From: Clostridiales bacterium
GTDB lineage: Bacteria; Bacillota_A; Clostridia; Christensenellales; Pumilibacteraceae
Assembly: GCA_031264755.1 (NCBI GenBank)
Contig: JAISDO010000008.1
Coordinates: 1 to 64,000, forward strand
Reading direction: 5' to 3'
Length of the DNA: 64,000 nucleotides
Positions 9,427-19,363 of the stretch are shown piece by piece (within the stretch, counting starts at the first letter, position 1; each line of letters starts with the position of its first letter). Under the pieces are notes generated by a model. The model was given only the letters and a program-made list of their open reading frames with translations. It ran no database searches and was not told the origin of the DNA. The translations under genes and the position numbers were made by a program.

Positions 9427-9448
9427 TTAACTAGTTGCAACTAGTTAA
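9427..9448. repeat. 22-bp perfect palindrome upstream of the RecQ-UvrD promoter
   Basis: TTAACTAGTTG followed by its exact complement, centred about 27 bp upstream of the -35 box. It may be an operator for a dimeric regulator. No second copy was seen in the window. Confidence 0.5.
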
Positions 9449-9476
9449 CAATATATACATTATATCACAAATATAC

Positions 9477-9514
9477 CCAAACCACAAGTGATATATACTA
9501 CACTTGTGGTTTGG
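9477..9514 (-). terminator. Hairpin downstream of the first ABC exporter gene
   Basis: A 14-bp perfect stem, CCAAACCACAAGTG / CACTTGTGGTTTGG, with a 10-nt loop, placed 37 nt past the stop of the gene at 9551-12322. No clear U-tract follows on the minus strand. Confidence 0.6.
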
Positions 9515-9550
9515 TCTACACATATAAATATTTGTGTCAAACAACGCTTG

Positions 9551-12322
9551 CTACTTGTTGTTGATAGCATCTATTGGTTTTTTAATTGTTATCTTGAAGA
9601 CAGGCAACCATGTTGCTAGTAGTGCTACCAACACAGCTACACCCAACAATCCTGCAAATACAAATACATTGACATTGAGTACAGCAAAACCTATGCTGAT
9701 ATTGATCAACCAACACAATAGTGTTGTAGCTATACTACTCAAGACAAATATACCCAGAGATATAAGTAGACCCTCTATAAAGAAGATCTTGAAGACATCA
9801 CGTCCACGTGCTCCTATAGCTCTCAGTATACCAATTTGTTTCTTTTTGTGATAGATGGACACTCCTATAAAGTTCATAAACAAGAGAGCACTAAATATAG
9901 CAAGCACTATACCAATCCACAACAATACTGGAGTAAATGCTCCTTCAAAAAGTTGGGCAAACATTCTTATGACTCCAAACTCAGTATTAGGAGTTAGAGC
10001 AAATAGATCTTCTCCTATCTCTATAACACTATTCGCAAGATACTTGTATACTGCCCGCATAGTAGACGTATTGGAGACATCCAACATTACGCTACTGTCG
10101 TTGGTTGATATGGTAGCGATCAAGTCAGATAGCTTTGCCAAAGCATTTGGGTTGAGTATCATAGCCTCAGACAGTGCTTCGTTTTCCCAATAGTTGTCCG
10201 CCTCAATATTGCATAACAACCCTACAACTTCAAATATCTCACTGTATGGTTGGTAAGAGCCGTCTTCGTCATACAACACAAGAGTATATTCAAAGGGACT
10301 ATCCAACTCTCCACCGGGTTGTACAAGGGAGTCAAATATACTTTGTGCAGTCTCACTGGGAGTGTTGTAGTCAATGCCAAAATATCGCCCACCAAGCAAT
10401 ATCTGATTGTCTGCTAGATTGTCAATATCTACGCCATCTTTGAGATATACCTCTCTACTCTCTACAGGACTAGCATTGTTAGCCAACAAGTAGTATATAT
10501 ATCTACCATACGACACACTATTGTTTAGGTAAGAATTGGCTTTGCGTGGGATAGTCACTATGCTTGGTTGTTGTTGAGTCCCAAATCCACTCTTGACATA
10601 CATCATAGATCCTGCCGTATTGCCATTGAGGGATTCAAACATGATTTTGTTGAGAAAATTGTCATTGTCTTTGGCATTGACATTGCCAAATTTGCTTAGA
10701 TCTGTGTCCGTTGCATATACACCACTAATTGTCAAAAGGGTATTGTCAAGTCGCAACTCAAGCCCTACGAGGTCCTTGTAGCTATTGATAGCTTTGGGTT
10801 GCTCTTGACCGATATAGTTGTGCCCTACAAAATAGTCTGCAATCCAATCACTAACGGCAATCTCGTCATAGTCTTGCGGTTGTTGCCCCTCTACAAGTCT
10901 CAAAAAACCAGGAGTGCCCTCTTGAGGTAGCTCAAGAAGAGTGCTTATGGACTGTATAGGAGCAAAATAATTGTCTCGTTCTCCACTCTCTAAGATTAGA
11001 TTGCGATCACTATAGTCGCCAATATTGACACTGTAATTGCTGAGTATCTTGAGTGGGGTCTTGCCTGTTATTTTGGTCAACTCCTGCAAATGCTCGGATC
11101 TAATTGGTTGGTCACTATAACTCCATGAGATAGAGTCATCAATATATCGGTAGCCATGCTGATTGGATACTACGAGAGATTGACGATTGCGGTCTCTCAA
11201 ATAATTGACTTCCATCTGTACAGAGTTGACAAACGACCCTGTAAATGACATACCAAACATAGTAAATGCAACAAGGGATAGTATCAACAAAAATGTCAGT
11301 CTAATAGGCTTGGTCTTGAGCCCACTTGCACCTATCTTGAAGCTATCTTTGAAAGGCAGGTGACTGCGAACTAGTGCAAAGTCGCTTGGGTTGTACTGCT
11401 TGATGTGTAGATTGCTAGGATTAGTGCCTTCAAAAGTACCTGACAAACCATGCACTGATGCCTTTTCGCCAAATACCAAATTGCTCTTGGCATCTTGACT
11501 AATGTAGGCAACTTGATTGTTGTTGCGTAGCATGCTATTGATGCGGTCTACATCTTGAGATTGCAACTGGTATCCTGGTTGTATTTGTACTAGATTGTCG
11601 CTTATCCAATTGATAGGCGGGGTATCTTGCAACTGACCATTGTCTGTACTTCGTGTCCTATCACTAATAACATTGCCATCAGCTAGTTCTATGATGCGAT
11701 CGGCGTATAGTTCGGCATTTTCTCTATCGTGTGACACTACTATAATCAGCTTTTGTTTGGCAAGATTACGCAAGACATCAAATACTTGTAGCCCAGTCTT
11801 GGTGTCCAATGCTCCCGTTGGCTCATCTGCTAGTATTATGTCAGGGTTTTTGACCAAAGCTCTTGCAATAGATACCCTTTGTTTTTGTCCACCTGACAAT
11901 TCATTGATTTTGCGGTTGTAGTAGTCTTCGCTTAGGTCAACACGAGCAAGCATATCAACAACGGCGTCTTTGTCTGCCTTCTTGCGTTGCAACTCTAGAG
12001 CCAATGATATATTTTTGCCAACTGTATAGTCCTCTAGCAAATAATACTCCTGGAAGATGAATCCCAAAAAAGTATTGCGATAGCTATCAAAGTCCGCTTT
12101 GCTGAATCCACTGCTTGACTTGTTTTTGATTATTATTTCACCATTGGTATAAGTATCCAATCCGCCAATTATATTGAGCAAACTAGATTTGCCACTACCA
12201 GACTTACCCAACAAGAAGACTAGACCACTGTCAGCTATGTCTAAGTTGATATTGTTAAGAGCAGTTACGGCATTGCCTCTTTTGGGATAGTACAATTTGG
12301 TCAGATTGCGTATAGATAACAT
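9551..12322 (-). CDS. ABC transporter, ATPase fused to MacB/FtsX-type permease
   Basis: Protein of about 923 residues. The N-terminal ~225 residues form a LolD/MacB-like ATPase: GKSGSGKSSLLN (Walker A), ELSGGQKQRVSIARAL (signature), IILADEPTGALD (Walker B with catalytic Glu) and VVSHD. A membrane segment near residue ~340 leads into a large extracytoplasmic domain. Three C-terminal helices contain the FtsX-domain pattern, including KKKQIGILRAIGARGRDVFKIFFIEG. The start is at ATG 12322, with GGAG 6 nt upstream. It lies 57 bp behind a second protein of the same architecture, with which it probably pairs. Such exporters move peptides, lipids or antimicrobials; no substrate can be named. Confidence 0.85.
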   Translation of the reverse strand: MLSIRNLTKLYYPKRGNAVTALNNINLDIADSGLVFLLGKSGSGKSSLLNIIGGLDTYTNGEIIIKNKSSSGFSKADFDSYRNTFLGFIFQEYYLLEDYTVGKNISLALELQRKKADKDAVVDMLARVDLSEDYYNRKINELSGGQKQRVSIARALVKNPDIILADEPTGALDTKTGLQVFDVLRNLAKQKLIIVVSHDRENAELYADRIIELADGNVISDRTRSTDNGQLQDTPPINWISDNLVQIQPGYQLQSQDVDRINSMLRNNNQVAYISQDAKSNLVFGEKASVHGLSGTFEGTNPSNLHIKQYNPSDFALVRSHLPFKDSFKIGASGLKTKPIRLTFLLILSLVAFTMFGMSFTGSFVNSVQMEVNYLRDRNRQSLVVSNQHGYRYIDDSISWSYSDQPIRSEHLQELTKITGKTPLKILSNYSVNIGDYSDRNLILESGERDNYFAPIQSISTLLELPQEGTPGFLRLVEGQQPQDYDEIAVSDWIADYFVGHNYIGQEQPKAINSYKDLVGLELRLDNTLLTISGVYATDTDLSKFGNVNAKDNDNFLNKIMFESLNGNTAGSMMYVKSGFGTQQQPSIVTIPRKANSYLNNSVSYGRYIYYLLANNASPVESREVYLKDGVDIDNLADNQILLGGRYFGIDYNTPSETAQSIFDSLVQPGGELDSPFEYTLVLYDEDGSYQPYSEIFEVVGLLCNIEADNYWENEALSEAMILNPNALAKLSDLIATISTNDSSVMLDVSNTSTMRAVYKYLANSVIEIGEDLFALTPNTEFGVIRMFAQLFEGAFTPVLLWIGIVLAIFSALLFMNFIGVSIYHKKKQIGILRAIGARGRDVFKIFFIEGLLISLGIFVLSSIATTLLCWLINISIGFAVLNVNVFVFAGLLGVAVLVALLATWLPVFKITIKKPIDAINNK

Positions 12323-12379
12323 AAGTTGCTCCAATATATAAATTTTGTAGATTGAGATTGCTCATTGACAGAGTCTTAT

Positions 12380-14944
12380 TTATTCACTACGCAGAGCAAC
12401 AACAGGATCCTTTTTGGCTGCTCCACGTGAGGGCAAGTATCCAGATGCTAGTGTGACTATTGTGCTCACACCCAAGAGTATCAATACATGTATCCAGGTG
12501 ACACTAGCTAGATTGGATGCCCCCATAATAGCTTGCAATATACTACTAATAACAAATGAGAAGATTAGAGTGCACACAACACCTACAGTACCACTAGCCA
12601 AACCTAAGATAAGATTCTCAGCATTGAAGAGTCGTGTTACGTCCTTTTTGCGAGCACCTATGCTACGCAAGATACCTATCTCCTTAGTACGCTCTAATAC
12701 AGATATGCTTGTTATGATAGCTATCATGACTGCTGATACTATCAACGATACAGAGGTAAATCCAATAAGCACTATGCCAATCACATTGAGTATACTATTG
12801 AAGACACTAGCAAGTATCTCTACAAGGTCTACAAAGAAGATTTGTTGACCCAAATCTCTACTACTATTAAATGCAGCAATTTTGTCTAAGATTATGTTCT
12901 TGTTGGAGTATCCATTGGGTATTATGTTGATCTCAAAAGGCAAAGTATTGCCGCCCAATCTAGCAAGCTGACTTAGTCTTAGGTAGTCCGGGGTATCTAC
13001 CACTATATAGCTAGTGCCCCCAATCGTAAGACTATTGATACCCGGCTGATAAATATTGCCAACTGCACTTGAACTAGTGTTGTTGTTGGGGAATGGTCTT
13101 GTATACCCATCAGCAAATTTCTCAAAATCTTGTGGCAATAGCCCATCTTGGTCAAACTTACTCCAATCAAAAGTACCTGAGGGGACACGTTGTATTTGAG
13201 CTTGCATCCACATAGTGATTGCCGAGTTGGCGTTGACTACTTGCATATCTGAGTATAGCTTGCTACTCAATTTGATACCACTGCCAAACACCCCACTATC
13301 TCTGCCCTCTTTGAGCTTTAACACACCTACTACCTGTACAATCTTGCCACCCTGTTCAACCCATTGATCTTCGGGAGTGTTGCGTACTTCAATCTCTATA
13401 TTGTTAAATGGTGGCAACCCTTTATCGTCATTATCTTGGTCATAATGGTACACTTGATCATTGGCAGCAAAACCATATTTGAGCCCCAACAGATTGCTGT
13501 AACTGAGTGTATTGTCACTGCTTATCAAGTTGTCTATACTGAGATTGCGTAGTAGTCCGTCATCTAACGTACCATCATTGTTGAGTACAAACAATGCTTG
13601 ATTGGATTGCAACTCGCTAGGCAAATCCCCAGCAATGATGTCATACTGACTTTGCACCAATTGCATATTGCTAGGTGCCCGTTTGAAGACACTGTTGCCA
13701 AAACCTATTAGGCTACCTATACTATCCGCAATACTGTCGTTTGATGTAGATAGATAGTTCCAATTTGCCATTGCAGTTGGTCTATAAGCATGCACTACCA
13801 TACCAGTACTAATAGAGAATTCGTTGTACAAGTCGCTATCTAGACCATTGAGCAACTCAATAGTGTCTGTGTTGCTAGACAACAGTATACGCTCCCTAGG
13901 ATCTTGAGTCACATTGACATCTATAATACCATCGTCGTTAGCCCTAACTCTACTTATACCACTAGGTAGATTAAATTTGTCCCCTGCACTGTCAGTGATA
14001 GTTATAGCTGCACTCTCAGCAGATGCTCGTGTCGCCATGTTGACATATTGACCCAGTCCATTGGTCAATGCCAATACTAATCCTATACCTATTATGCCTA
14101 TTGCACTAGCTATACTAGTCATTATGCCACGCTTTTTCTTAGTCAAGAGATTGCGTGCAGACAATCCTATAGCGGTGCCAAAGGACATAGAGCTTGATTG
14201 CTTGGGTGAAGTGTCTTTGGATATACTTGGTACAGTATCTTGATTGGATTGCTGCTCAATATAGCTATTGTATGGATTGGTATCTTCTAGCAACTCCCCA
14301 TCCTTGAGCCTTATTATCCTCGTTGAGTATTGTTGAGCGAGTTCGGGGTTGTGGGTGACCATTATTACCAACTTGTCTTTGGCTATAGACTGTATCAGTT
14401 GCATTATTTGGTCACTGGTTACACTATCTAGTGCACCCGTTGGCTCATCCATCAAGAGTATCTCTGGTCTATTGACTATGGCCCTAGCTATAGCCACACG
14501 CTGCATCTGTCCACCTGAGAGTTGATTGGGCTTTTTGTGTAAGTGCTCTTGCAATCCTACGTCAGTCAACGCTGATATAGCTTGATTGCGACGTTTGGTT
14601 GGAGATATGCCAGCAATAGTCATAGCTATCTCTACATTGCCCAAGACCGTCAAGTGCGGAATGAGATTGTAAGCCTGAAATACAAAACCTACTCTCTTGT
14701 TGCGATAGTTGTCCCAGTCCTTGTCCTTGTAGTCTTTGGTAGATTTGCCTTCTATGACCAAGTCGCCTGTAGTATATCTATCCAATCCCCCAACTATATT
14801 CATTGTTGTGGTCTTGCCACATCCGGACGGACCCAATATTGATACAAATTCGGATCGTCTAAACTCTAGACTCAAGCCTTTGAGTGCGGGCACACGGTTG
14901 CCAGCCAATATATAGTCTTTGGTAATGTTGTCTAATTTGAGCAT
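12380..14944 (-). CDS. ABC transporter, ATPase fused to MacB/FtsX-type permease (partner)
   Basis: Protein of about 854 residues built like its downstream neighbour: ATPase (GPSGCGKTTTMN, QLSGGQMQRVAIARAI, ILLMDEPTGALD, VTHNPE), a linker, a first membrane helix near residue ~280, an extracytoplasmic domain of roughly 400 residues, and three C-terminal helices with ERTKEIGILRSIGARKKDVTRLFNAEN. The ATG at 14944 has AGGA 5 nt upstream, so the nine codons before it are not used. The two genes are adjacent, on the same strand and 57 bp apart, which suggests one operon and a heterodimeric exporter. No two-component system, which often controls such exporters, lies next to them. Confidence 0.85.
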   Translation of the reverse strand: MLKLDNITKDYILAGNRVPALKGLSLEFRRSEFVSILGPSGCGKTTTMNIVGGLDRYTTGDLVIEGKSTKDYKDKDWDNYRNKRVGFVFQAYNLIPHLTVLGNVEIAMTIAGISPTKRRNQAISALTDVGLQEHLHKKPNQLSGGQMQRVAIARAIVNRPEILLMDEPTGALDSVTSDQIMQLIQSIAKDKLVIMVTHNPELAQQYSTRIIRLKDGELLEDTNPYNSYIEQQSNQDTVPSISKDTSPKQSSSMSFGTAIGLSARNLLTKKKRGIMTSIASAIGIIGIGLVLALTNGLGQYVNMATRASAESAAITITDSAGDKFNLPSGISRVRANDDGIIDVNVTQDPRERILLSSNTDTIELLNGLDSDLYNEFSISTGMVVHAYRPTAMANWNYLSTSNDSIADSIGSLIGFGNSVFKRAPSNMQLVQSQYDIIAGDLPSELQSNQALFVLNNDGTLDDGLLRNLSIDNLISSDNTLSYSNLLGLKYGFAANDQVYHYDQDNDDKGLPPFNNIEIEVRNTPEDQWVEQGGKIVQVVGVLKLKEGRDSGVFGSGIKLSSKLYSDMQVVNANSAITMWMQAQIQRVPSGTFDWSKFDQDGLLPQDFEKFADGYTRPFPNNNTSSSAVGNIYQPGINSLTIGGTSYIVVDTPDYLRLSQLARLGGNTLPFEINIIPNGYSNKNIILDKIAAFNSSRDLGQQIFFVDLVEILASVFNSILNVIGIVLIGFTSVSLIVSAVMIAIITSISVLERTKEIGILRSIGARKKDVTRLFNAENLILGLASGTVGVVCTLIFSFVISSILQAIMGASNLASVTWIHVLILLGVSTIVTLASGYLPSRGAAKKDPVVALRSE

Positions 14945-15031
14945 AAATTTCCTATTTAGACTGCCTTGCAATTGTGCAAGTGCTGTCGTACCGTCAAAAA
15001 CACAATTTGGTGCAACCGCACGTTAAGATCA

Positions 15032-17728
15032 TTATATTTTTCTTTGCTCTACTCTGTTGCGTTCGTCATTGCGATATTTGTAATTATCCCAGAACTTAGT
15101 ATACTCAGCAAACAATATAGGTACAAGAGACAATGCAATCACAGTCAACCAATTGACGACTCCCAAGTTGTGAGTCAATCCCAGAAGAGTATTGAGACCA
15201 GGTATAAGTACAAGGGCTGTAAAACCCACAAAAGTACCAATTAGGCTATATACAAGTTGCCTATTGTTGCGGTATCTAGTAGTCAAAAAGCTTCTTCTAC
15301 TACGCACAGTCAGTACATGCAATATACTAGTCCAGCCAAGTATGACAAATGTCATAGTCTGACCGACAATATAGTTGTCATCATTAGGTTTGCCACCAGT
15401 CCCAATATAGTAAGCTAATATACCCACAATTGTTACTGCTATAGATTGCTGAATTATCGCTTGCATCAATCCACCGCCAAAAAAACTCTCGTTGCGATTG
15501 ATTGGCTTGCGTTTCATTATCCTTTTGTCACTACGTTCTTTGGCTAATGCTATGCCCGGTATGCCGTCACACGCTACATTGACTATCAAGAGCATTATAG
15601 GCGTCACAGGCAACCACCACTTGACGCTACCGTCGGGCAAAGTTTGTTGAAATATCAACAACCCAAACAACATTATGAAGATCTCACTCAAGTTGCATAC
15701 AATCAAGAAGTATATAGCCTTGCGTATATTGCTAAATACATTACGTCCTTCGCTTACGGCCTCTACAATTGTCCCAAATGTATCATCTACCAGTATCATA
15801 TCAGCCGCAGATTTGGCGACTTCGGTGCCGGCTATACCCATAGCAATGCCTACATCCGCAGCCTTGAGAGCGGGAGCATCATTGACACCATCCCCAGTCA
15901 TGCTCACAACAGCGCCTAGCTTTTGCCATGCTTGTACTATCCTAATCTTGTCTTCGGGGCTTACACGTGCGTATACACTGTAGTATTCTATGCTGTTGTA
16001 CAACTCTTCATCACTCAGTTTGCCCAATTGTTGCCCGGTAATCACACCTTCCTGATGGACTATTATGCCCAAGTTGCGAGCTATTGCCGTAGCTGTTGCG
16101 GCGTGGTCGCCTGTTATCATTATTGTGCGTATACCGGCATTGCGTGCTAAGGCTATTGCTACCTTAGCCTGTGGACGTGGTGGGTCAATAATACCCACAA
16201 ATCCCACAAACTCCAAGTCTCTTTCAAGCTCTGACAAGTTGAACTTGTCGGGTACGCTATCTACAACTTTGGTAGCTAGTGTAATAACTCTCAAGGCATC
16301 ATGAGCAAAATTGTCGTGCATCACTTGCCGTTTGTGTTCGGCAGCTAGATCGGATTTGTCATATGGTATACGGTCAAATGCTCCTTTGGTCAATACCAGA
16401 TACTTGCCGTCATCCCGCTGTACAACAATGGTCATCATCTTGCGAGCACTACTGAAGGGTATCTCCGCCACCCTCTTGTACCTAGCTCTCAACGACTCTA
16501 CATCTATACCTTTTTTGATAGCTAGACGCATTAGGGCACTCTCTGTAGGGTCGCCTATGATTATTTCTTTGCCCTCTTCATTGACTTGCAATGTGACATT
16601 GCTAGCCAACAAATAGTTGTGTATCAATTGCAATTGTTGAGGATTGAGATCGGAGTCATCATCTATACAGTCAAATTGATTGTGCCAAATCCTTGTCACT
16701 GACATCTTGTTTTGTGTCAATGTACCTGTCTTGTCACTACATATTACACTTACGCTACCCAATGTTTCTACCGCTTGGAGCTTGCGTATTAGTGCATTTT
16801 TGGATACCATGGACTTGATACCGTATGTGAGTGTCAATGTTACTATGACGGACAAAGTCTCGGGTACTGCTGCTACAGATAGCGTTATTGCCACAAGTGA
16901 CAAATACAAAAAATCTTGCCCTTGGACTATGCCTATAGCCAACACCACTGCTGCTGCAAGGATTGCTATAGCACAGACCGTTCTCCCTATCTTATTGAGT
17001 CTAATTTGGAGAGGGGTCTTACGTTTTTTGGTATGAGTCAGATACTTGGCTATCTTACCTATCTGAGTATTCATACCTACAGACAACACAACAGCAGTAG
17101 CATTGCCGCCTACAACAAGACAGCCACTAAATAGCAGATTCTTCTGTTCGCCTAATGGTACATCTTGTTGTTCTATTTTGATAGCGTTCTTTTTGACGGG
17201 CTCACTCTCGCCGGTTAGACTAGCCTCATCCACCAAAAAGTCATTGCAATCTATCACTCTAGCGTCGGCAGGTATAAGATCGCCAGTCTTGAGTACAATA
17301 ATATCCCCTGCCACTACCTCAGCTGTATCTATCTTGGTCTTGACTCCATCTCGTATGACATAACAATGTGGAGCATTGAGTTTGCTCAGTGCATCTAGAG
17401 CCTTTTCACTACCTTTGGTTTGGACTACAGACAATACAACGTTGATAACGATTATTGATATTATTACTATAGGACTAATATAATCACTAAAGGTATGATC
17501 CTTGATCACAGCAAAGCTAAGTATAGCAGCTATAATAAGTATAATCTCAGATATCTCCATTAATGGGTGCAATATCACCTTGAAGATGCTTTCTTTTTTT
17601 TTGTCTGCAAATTGGTTGCGACCATATTTGGCAACATTAGTTTGTATTTGAGATTGACCAAGTCCCTTAGCGGGATCAACACCAAACTCATCTAGTATTT
17701 GTGATATATCTTTGTTGTAGTCTTTCAA
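15032..17728 (-). CDS. P-type Ca2+-transporting ATPase (P2 type)
   Basis: Cation pump of 898 residues, full length for bacterial SERCA/PMCA-like enzymes that expel Ca2+. Visible are the actuator motif LTGESEPVKK, the phosphorylation site DKTGTLTQNKM, the hinge MITGDHAATA...TGDGVNDAPALK and about ten membrane helices. Putative ion ligands in M5 (NLSEIF) and M6 (IVNVACDGIPG) are kept, but M4 reads VPETLS in place of the usual PEGLP. Translation starts at a TTG with AGGAGG 6 nt upstream. It is transcribed alone, with ~230 bp separating it from the NADH oxidase gene upstream. Ca2+ specificity is inferred from family resemblance. Confidence 0.88.
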   Translation of the reverse strand: MKDYNKDISQILDEFGVDPAKGLGQSQIQTNVAKYGRNQFADKKKESIFKVILHPLMEISEIILIIAAILSFAVIKDHTFSDYISPIVIISIIVINVVLSVVQTKGSEKALDALSKLNAPHCYVIRDGVKTKIDTAEVVAGDIIVLKTGDLIPADARVIDCNDFLVDEASLTGESEPVKKNAIKIEQQDVPLGEQKNLLFSGCLVVGGNATAVVLSVGMNTQIGKIAKYLTHTKKRKTPLQIRLNKIGRTVCAIAILAAAVVLAIGIVQGQDFLYLSLVAITLSVAAVPETLSVIVTLTLTYGIKSMVSKNALIRKLQAVETLGSVSVICSDKTGTLTQNKMSVTRIWHNQFDCIDDDSDLNPQQLQLIHNYLLASNVTLQVNEEGKEIIIGDPTESALMRLAIKKGIDVESLRARYKRVAEIPFSSARKMMTIVVQRDDGKYLVLTKGAFDRIPYDKSDLAAEHKRQVMHDNFAHDALRVITLATKVVDSVPDKFNLSELERDLEFVGFVGIIDPPRPQAKVAIALARNAGIRTIMITGDHAATATAIARNLGIIVHQEGVITGQQLGKLSDEELYNSIEYYSVYARVSPEDKIRIVQAWQKLGAVVSMTGDGVNDAPALKAADVGIAMGIAGTEVAKSAADMILVDDTFGTIVEAVSEGRNVFSNIRKAIYFLIVCNLSEIFIMLFGLLIFQQTLPDGSVKWWLPVTPIMLLIVNVACDGIPGIALAKERSDKRIMKRKPINRNESFFGGGLMQAIIQQSIAVTIVGILAYYIGTGGKPNDDNYIVGQTMTFVILGWTSILHVLTVRSRRSFLTTRYRNNRQLVYSLIGTFVGFTALVLIPGLNTLLGLTHNLGVVNWLTVIALSLVPILFAEYTKFWDNYKYRNDERNRVEQRKI

Positions 17729-17898
17729 CTAATACCTCCTAATATTGTCAATACTTTTGATTTGCAAACACAACCCTAAAAATTATTGCTAGATTAAAAT
17801 ATACAACTATACATTTATTTTGTGCTAATATAATTGTACATATCTTACATATATAATAACAATATTGTCAACATATGTCAATTGGTTTGGTTGTCCTT

Positions 17899-17946
17899 CA
17901 ATATCAAAGCAACCCAAATCTGTGGATCTGGGTTGCTTTGATATTG
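17899..17946 (-). terminator. Long hairpin downstream of the NADH oxidase gene
   Basis: An 18-bp perfect stem CAATATCAAAGCAACCCA / TGGGTTGCTTTGATATTG with a 12-nt loop, about 20 nt past the oxidase stop codon. No U-tract follows it. The remaining bases of 17729-17964 are A+T-rich and carry the ATPase promoter region. Confidence 0.65.
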
Positions 17947-17964
17947 AGCTTTGTATACTGTAGA

Positions 17965-19299
17965 TTACTCAGACTTGAGAGCACACACTGTGATATAGTT
18001 GTAAGGTTGATTGAAATGAGGCAAGAAGAAGATATCAGTCAAAGCCAGCTTGTCTATTGTTACTTTTTCTTGTATAGCTAAGCTAAACATGTGTATTACG
18101 GCAGATACATCCTCATATGACGCTATCTGGGCTCCTATGATTCGGCGAGATACTCTCTCATAGACTATACGTATCTTGACTTTGTGATTGTTGTGCTTGA
18201 TAAAAGCGGGCTTTTGGAGATCTTCGTGGTCATTGTAGCATATGTCAGTTATGCCCATTTTGGTAGCTGATGCCACACTAAGACCAGTAGACATCATATT
18301 GTAACCAAATATTGATATAGCATTGCTACCTTGCACTCCGTTGCCCTCTAGATTCTTGCCCAAGATATTGCTTGCTGCAACTAGCCCTGTACGTACAGCA
18401 TTGGTAGCTAGAGCAATGTAGGCGGTATTTTGTAGAGCATTGCTATACACTGTAGCACAATCACCTACCGCATATACATCTTTGATGCTAGTGCGTTGAT
18501 ATTTGTCTACGAGGTATGCACCATTGCCAAACAATTTGAGTTTGTCTTTGCCTAGTTCATTGTTAGGTCTAAAGCCTATCGCATTGACAACTAGATCTAC
18601 ATCGTAGCTACCTTTGTTGGTAATTATCTTGTTGACTAGCTTGTTAGAATTGCCTTCAAATCCCTTGACGCTCTCCTCGGTATGCAGTTGTATACCATTG
18701 TCCACCAACACTTTGTCCATCTCAGTAGAAAATTCGGCATCATAATAGTTGGACAAGACATTTTTGGATACATCAAACAACATCACTTCTTTGTTTCTAC
18801 GTTTGCAAGCTTCGGCTATCTCTACACCAATATATCCCCCACCAACTACCGCAACCTTGCTGATCTTGGGATCAGATATCAACTGATCTACTATTTGGCC
18901 GTCTTGGAACCGTTTGAGAAAATGTATATTGGCAAGGTCCATACCTTCAACTTTGGGCATGATTGGAATACTACCTGTAGCCAACACTAGATTGTCATAA
19001 GTCTCAGTATATTCTTTGCCACCTTTGGTATAAGATGCTATCTTGTTGTCAAAGTCTATCTTGGTTACATTAGACTCTAGCTCTATCTTAGCACCCTTGT
19101 CCCTAAAGTCTTCTGCCTTAGTGTAGAACAATCCATCAACACTATCTATCTGCCTACCCACCCAAAGAGCAGTGCCACAACCCAAATAGCTTAGGTTGCT
19201 ATTAGCATCTATCATAACAACATCTTTGACATTGTGATTGAGTAGTGTATTGGCGACCGCTATACCAGCATGGTTAGCACCGACAATCAAAGTCTTCAT
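17965..19299 (-). CDS. NADH oxidase / CoA-disulfide reductase-like flavoprotein
   Basis: FAD-dependent pyridine-nucleotide disulfide oxidoreductase of 444 residues. The N-terminal GANHAGIAVANTLL is the FAD-binding motif, VVGGGYIGVEIAE (about residue 157) the NADH-binding motif, and VYAVGDCA the second FAD motif. A single redox Cys stands in YLGCGTALWV (about residue 42), as in water-forming NADH oxidases and CoA-disulfide reductases. Likely role: O2 consumption and NAD+ regeneration in an anaerobe. The ATG follows AGGAGATG at about 10 nt. The upstream inverted repeat at 19340-19363 overlaps the likely promoter and suggests control by a redox or peroxide-sensing repressor. Confidence 0.88.
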   Translation of the reverse strand: MKTLIVGANHAGIAVANTLLNHNVKDVVMIDANSNLSYLGCGTALWVGRQIDSVDGLFYTKAEDFRDKGAKIELESNVTKIDFDNKIASYTKGGKEYTETYDNLVLATGSIPIMPKVEGMDLANIHFLKRFQDGQIVDQLISDPKISKVAVVGGGYIGVEIAEACKRRNKEVMLFDVSKNVLSNYYDAEFSTEMDKVLVDNGIQLHTEESVKGFEGNSNKLVNKIITNKGSYDVDLVVNAIGFRPNNELGKDKLKLFGNGAYLVDKYQRTSIKDVYAVGDCATVYSNALQNTAYIALATNAVRTGLVAASNILGKNLEGNGVQGSNAISIFGYNMMSTGLSVASATKMGITDICYNDHEDLQKPAFIKHNNHKVKIRIVYERVSRRIIGAQIASYEDVSAVIHMFSLAIQEKVTIDKLALTDIFFLPHFNQPYNYITVCALKSE

Positions 19300-19339
19300 A
19301 ATTAAAACATCTCCTAAGAGTAATCAAATTTAATATGCC

Positions 19340-19363
19340 ACTGTATACTATATAATATACAGT
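19340..19363. promoter_or_regulatory. Inverted repeat (candidate operator) upstream of the NADH oxidase gene
   Basis: ACTGTATA - 8 nt - TATACAGT, perfectly symmetrical, about 40 bp upstream of the oxidase start and overlapping A+T-rich promoter-like sequence. The half-site matches neither the textbook Rex nor the PerR box. The rest of 19364-19563 shows nothing I can name. Confidence 0.5.
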
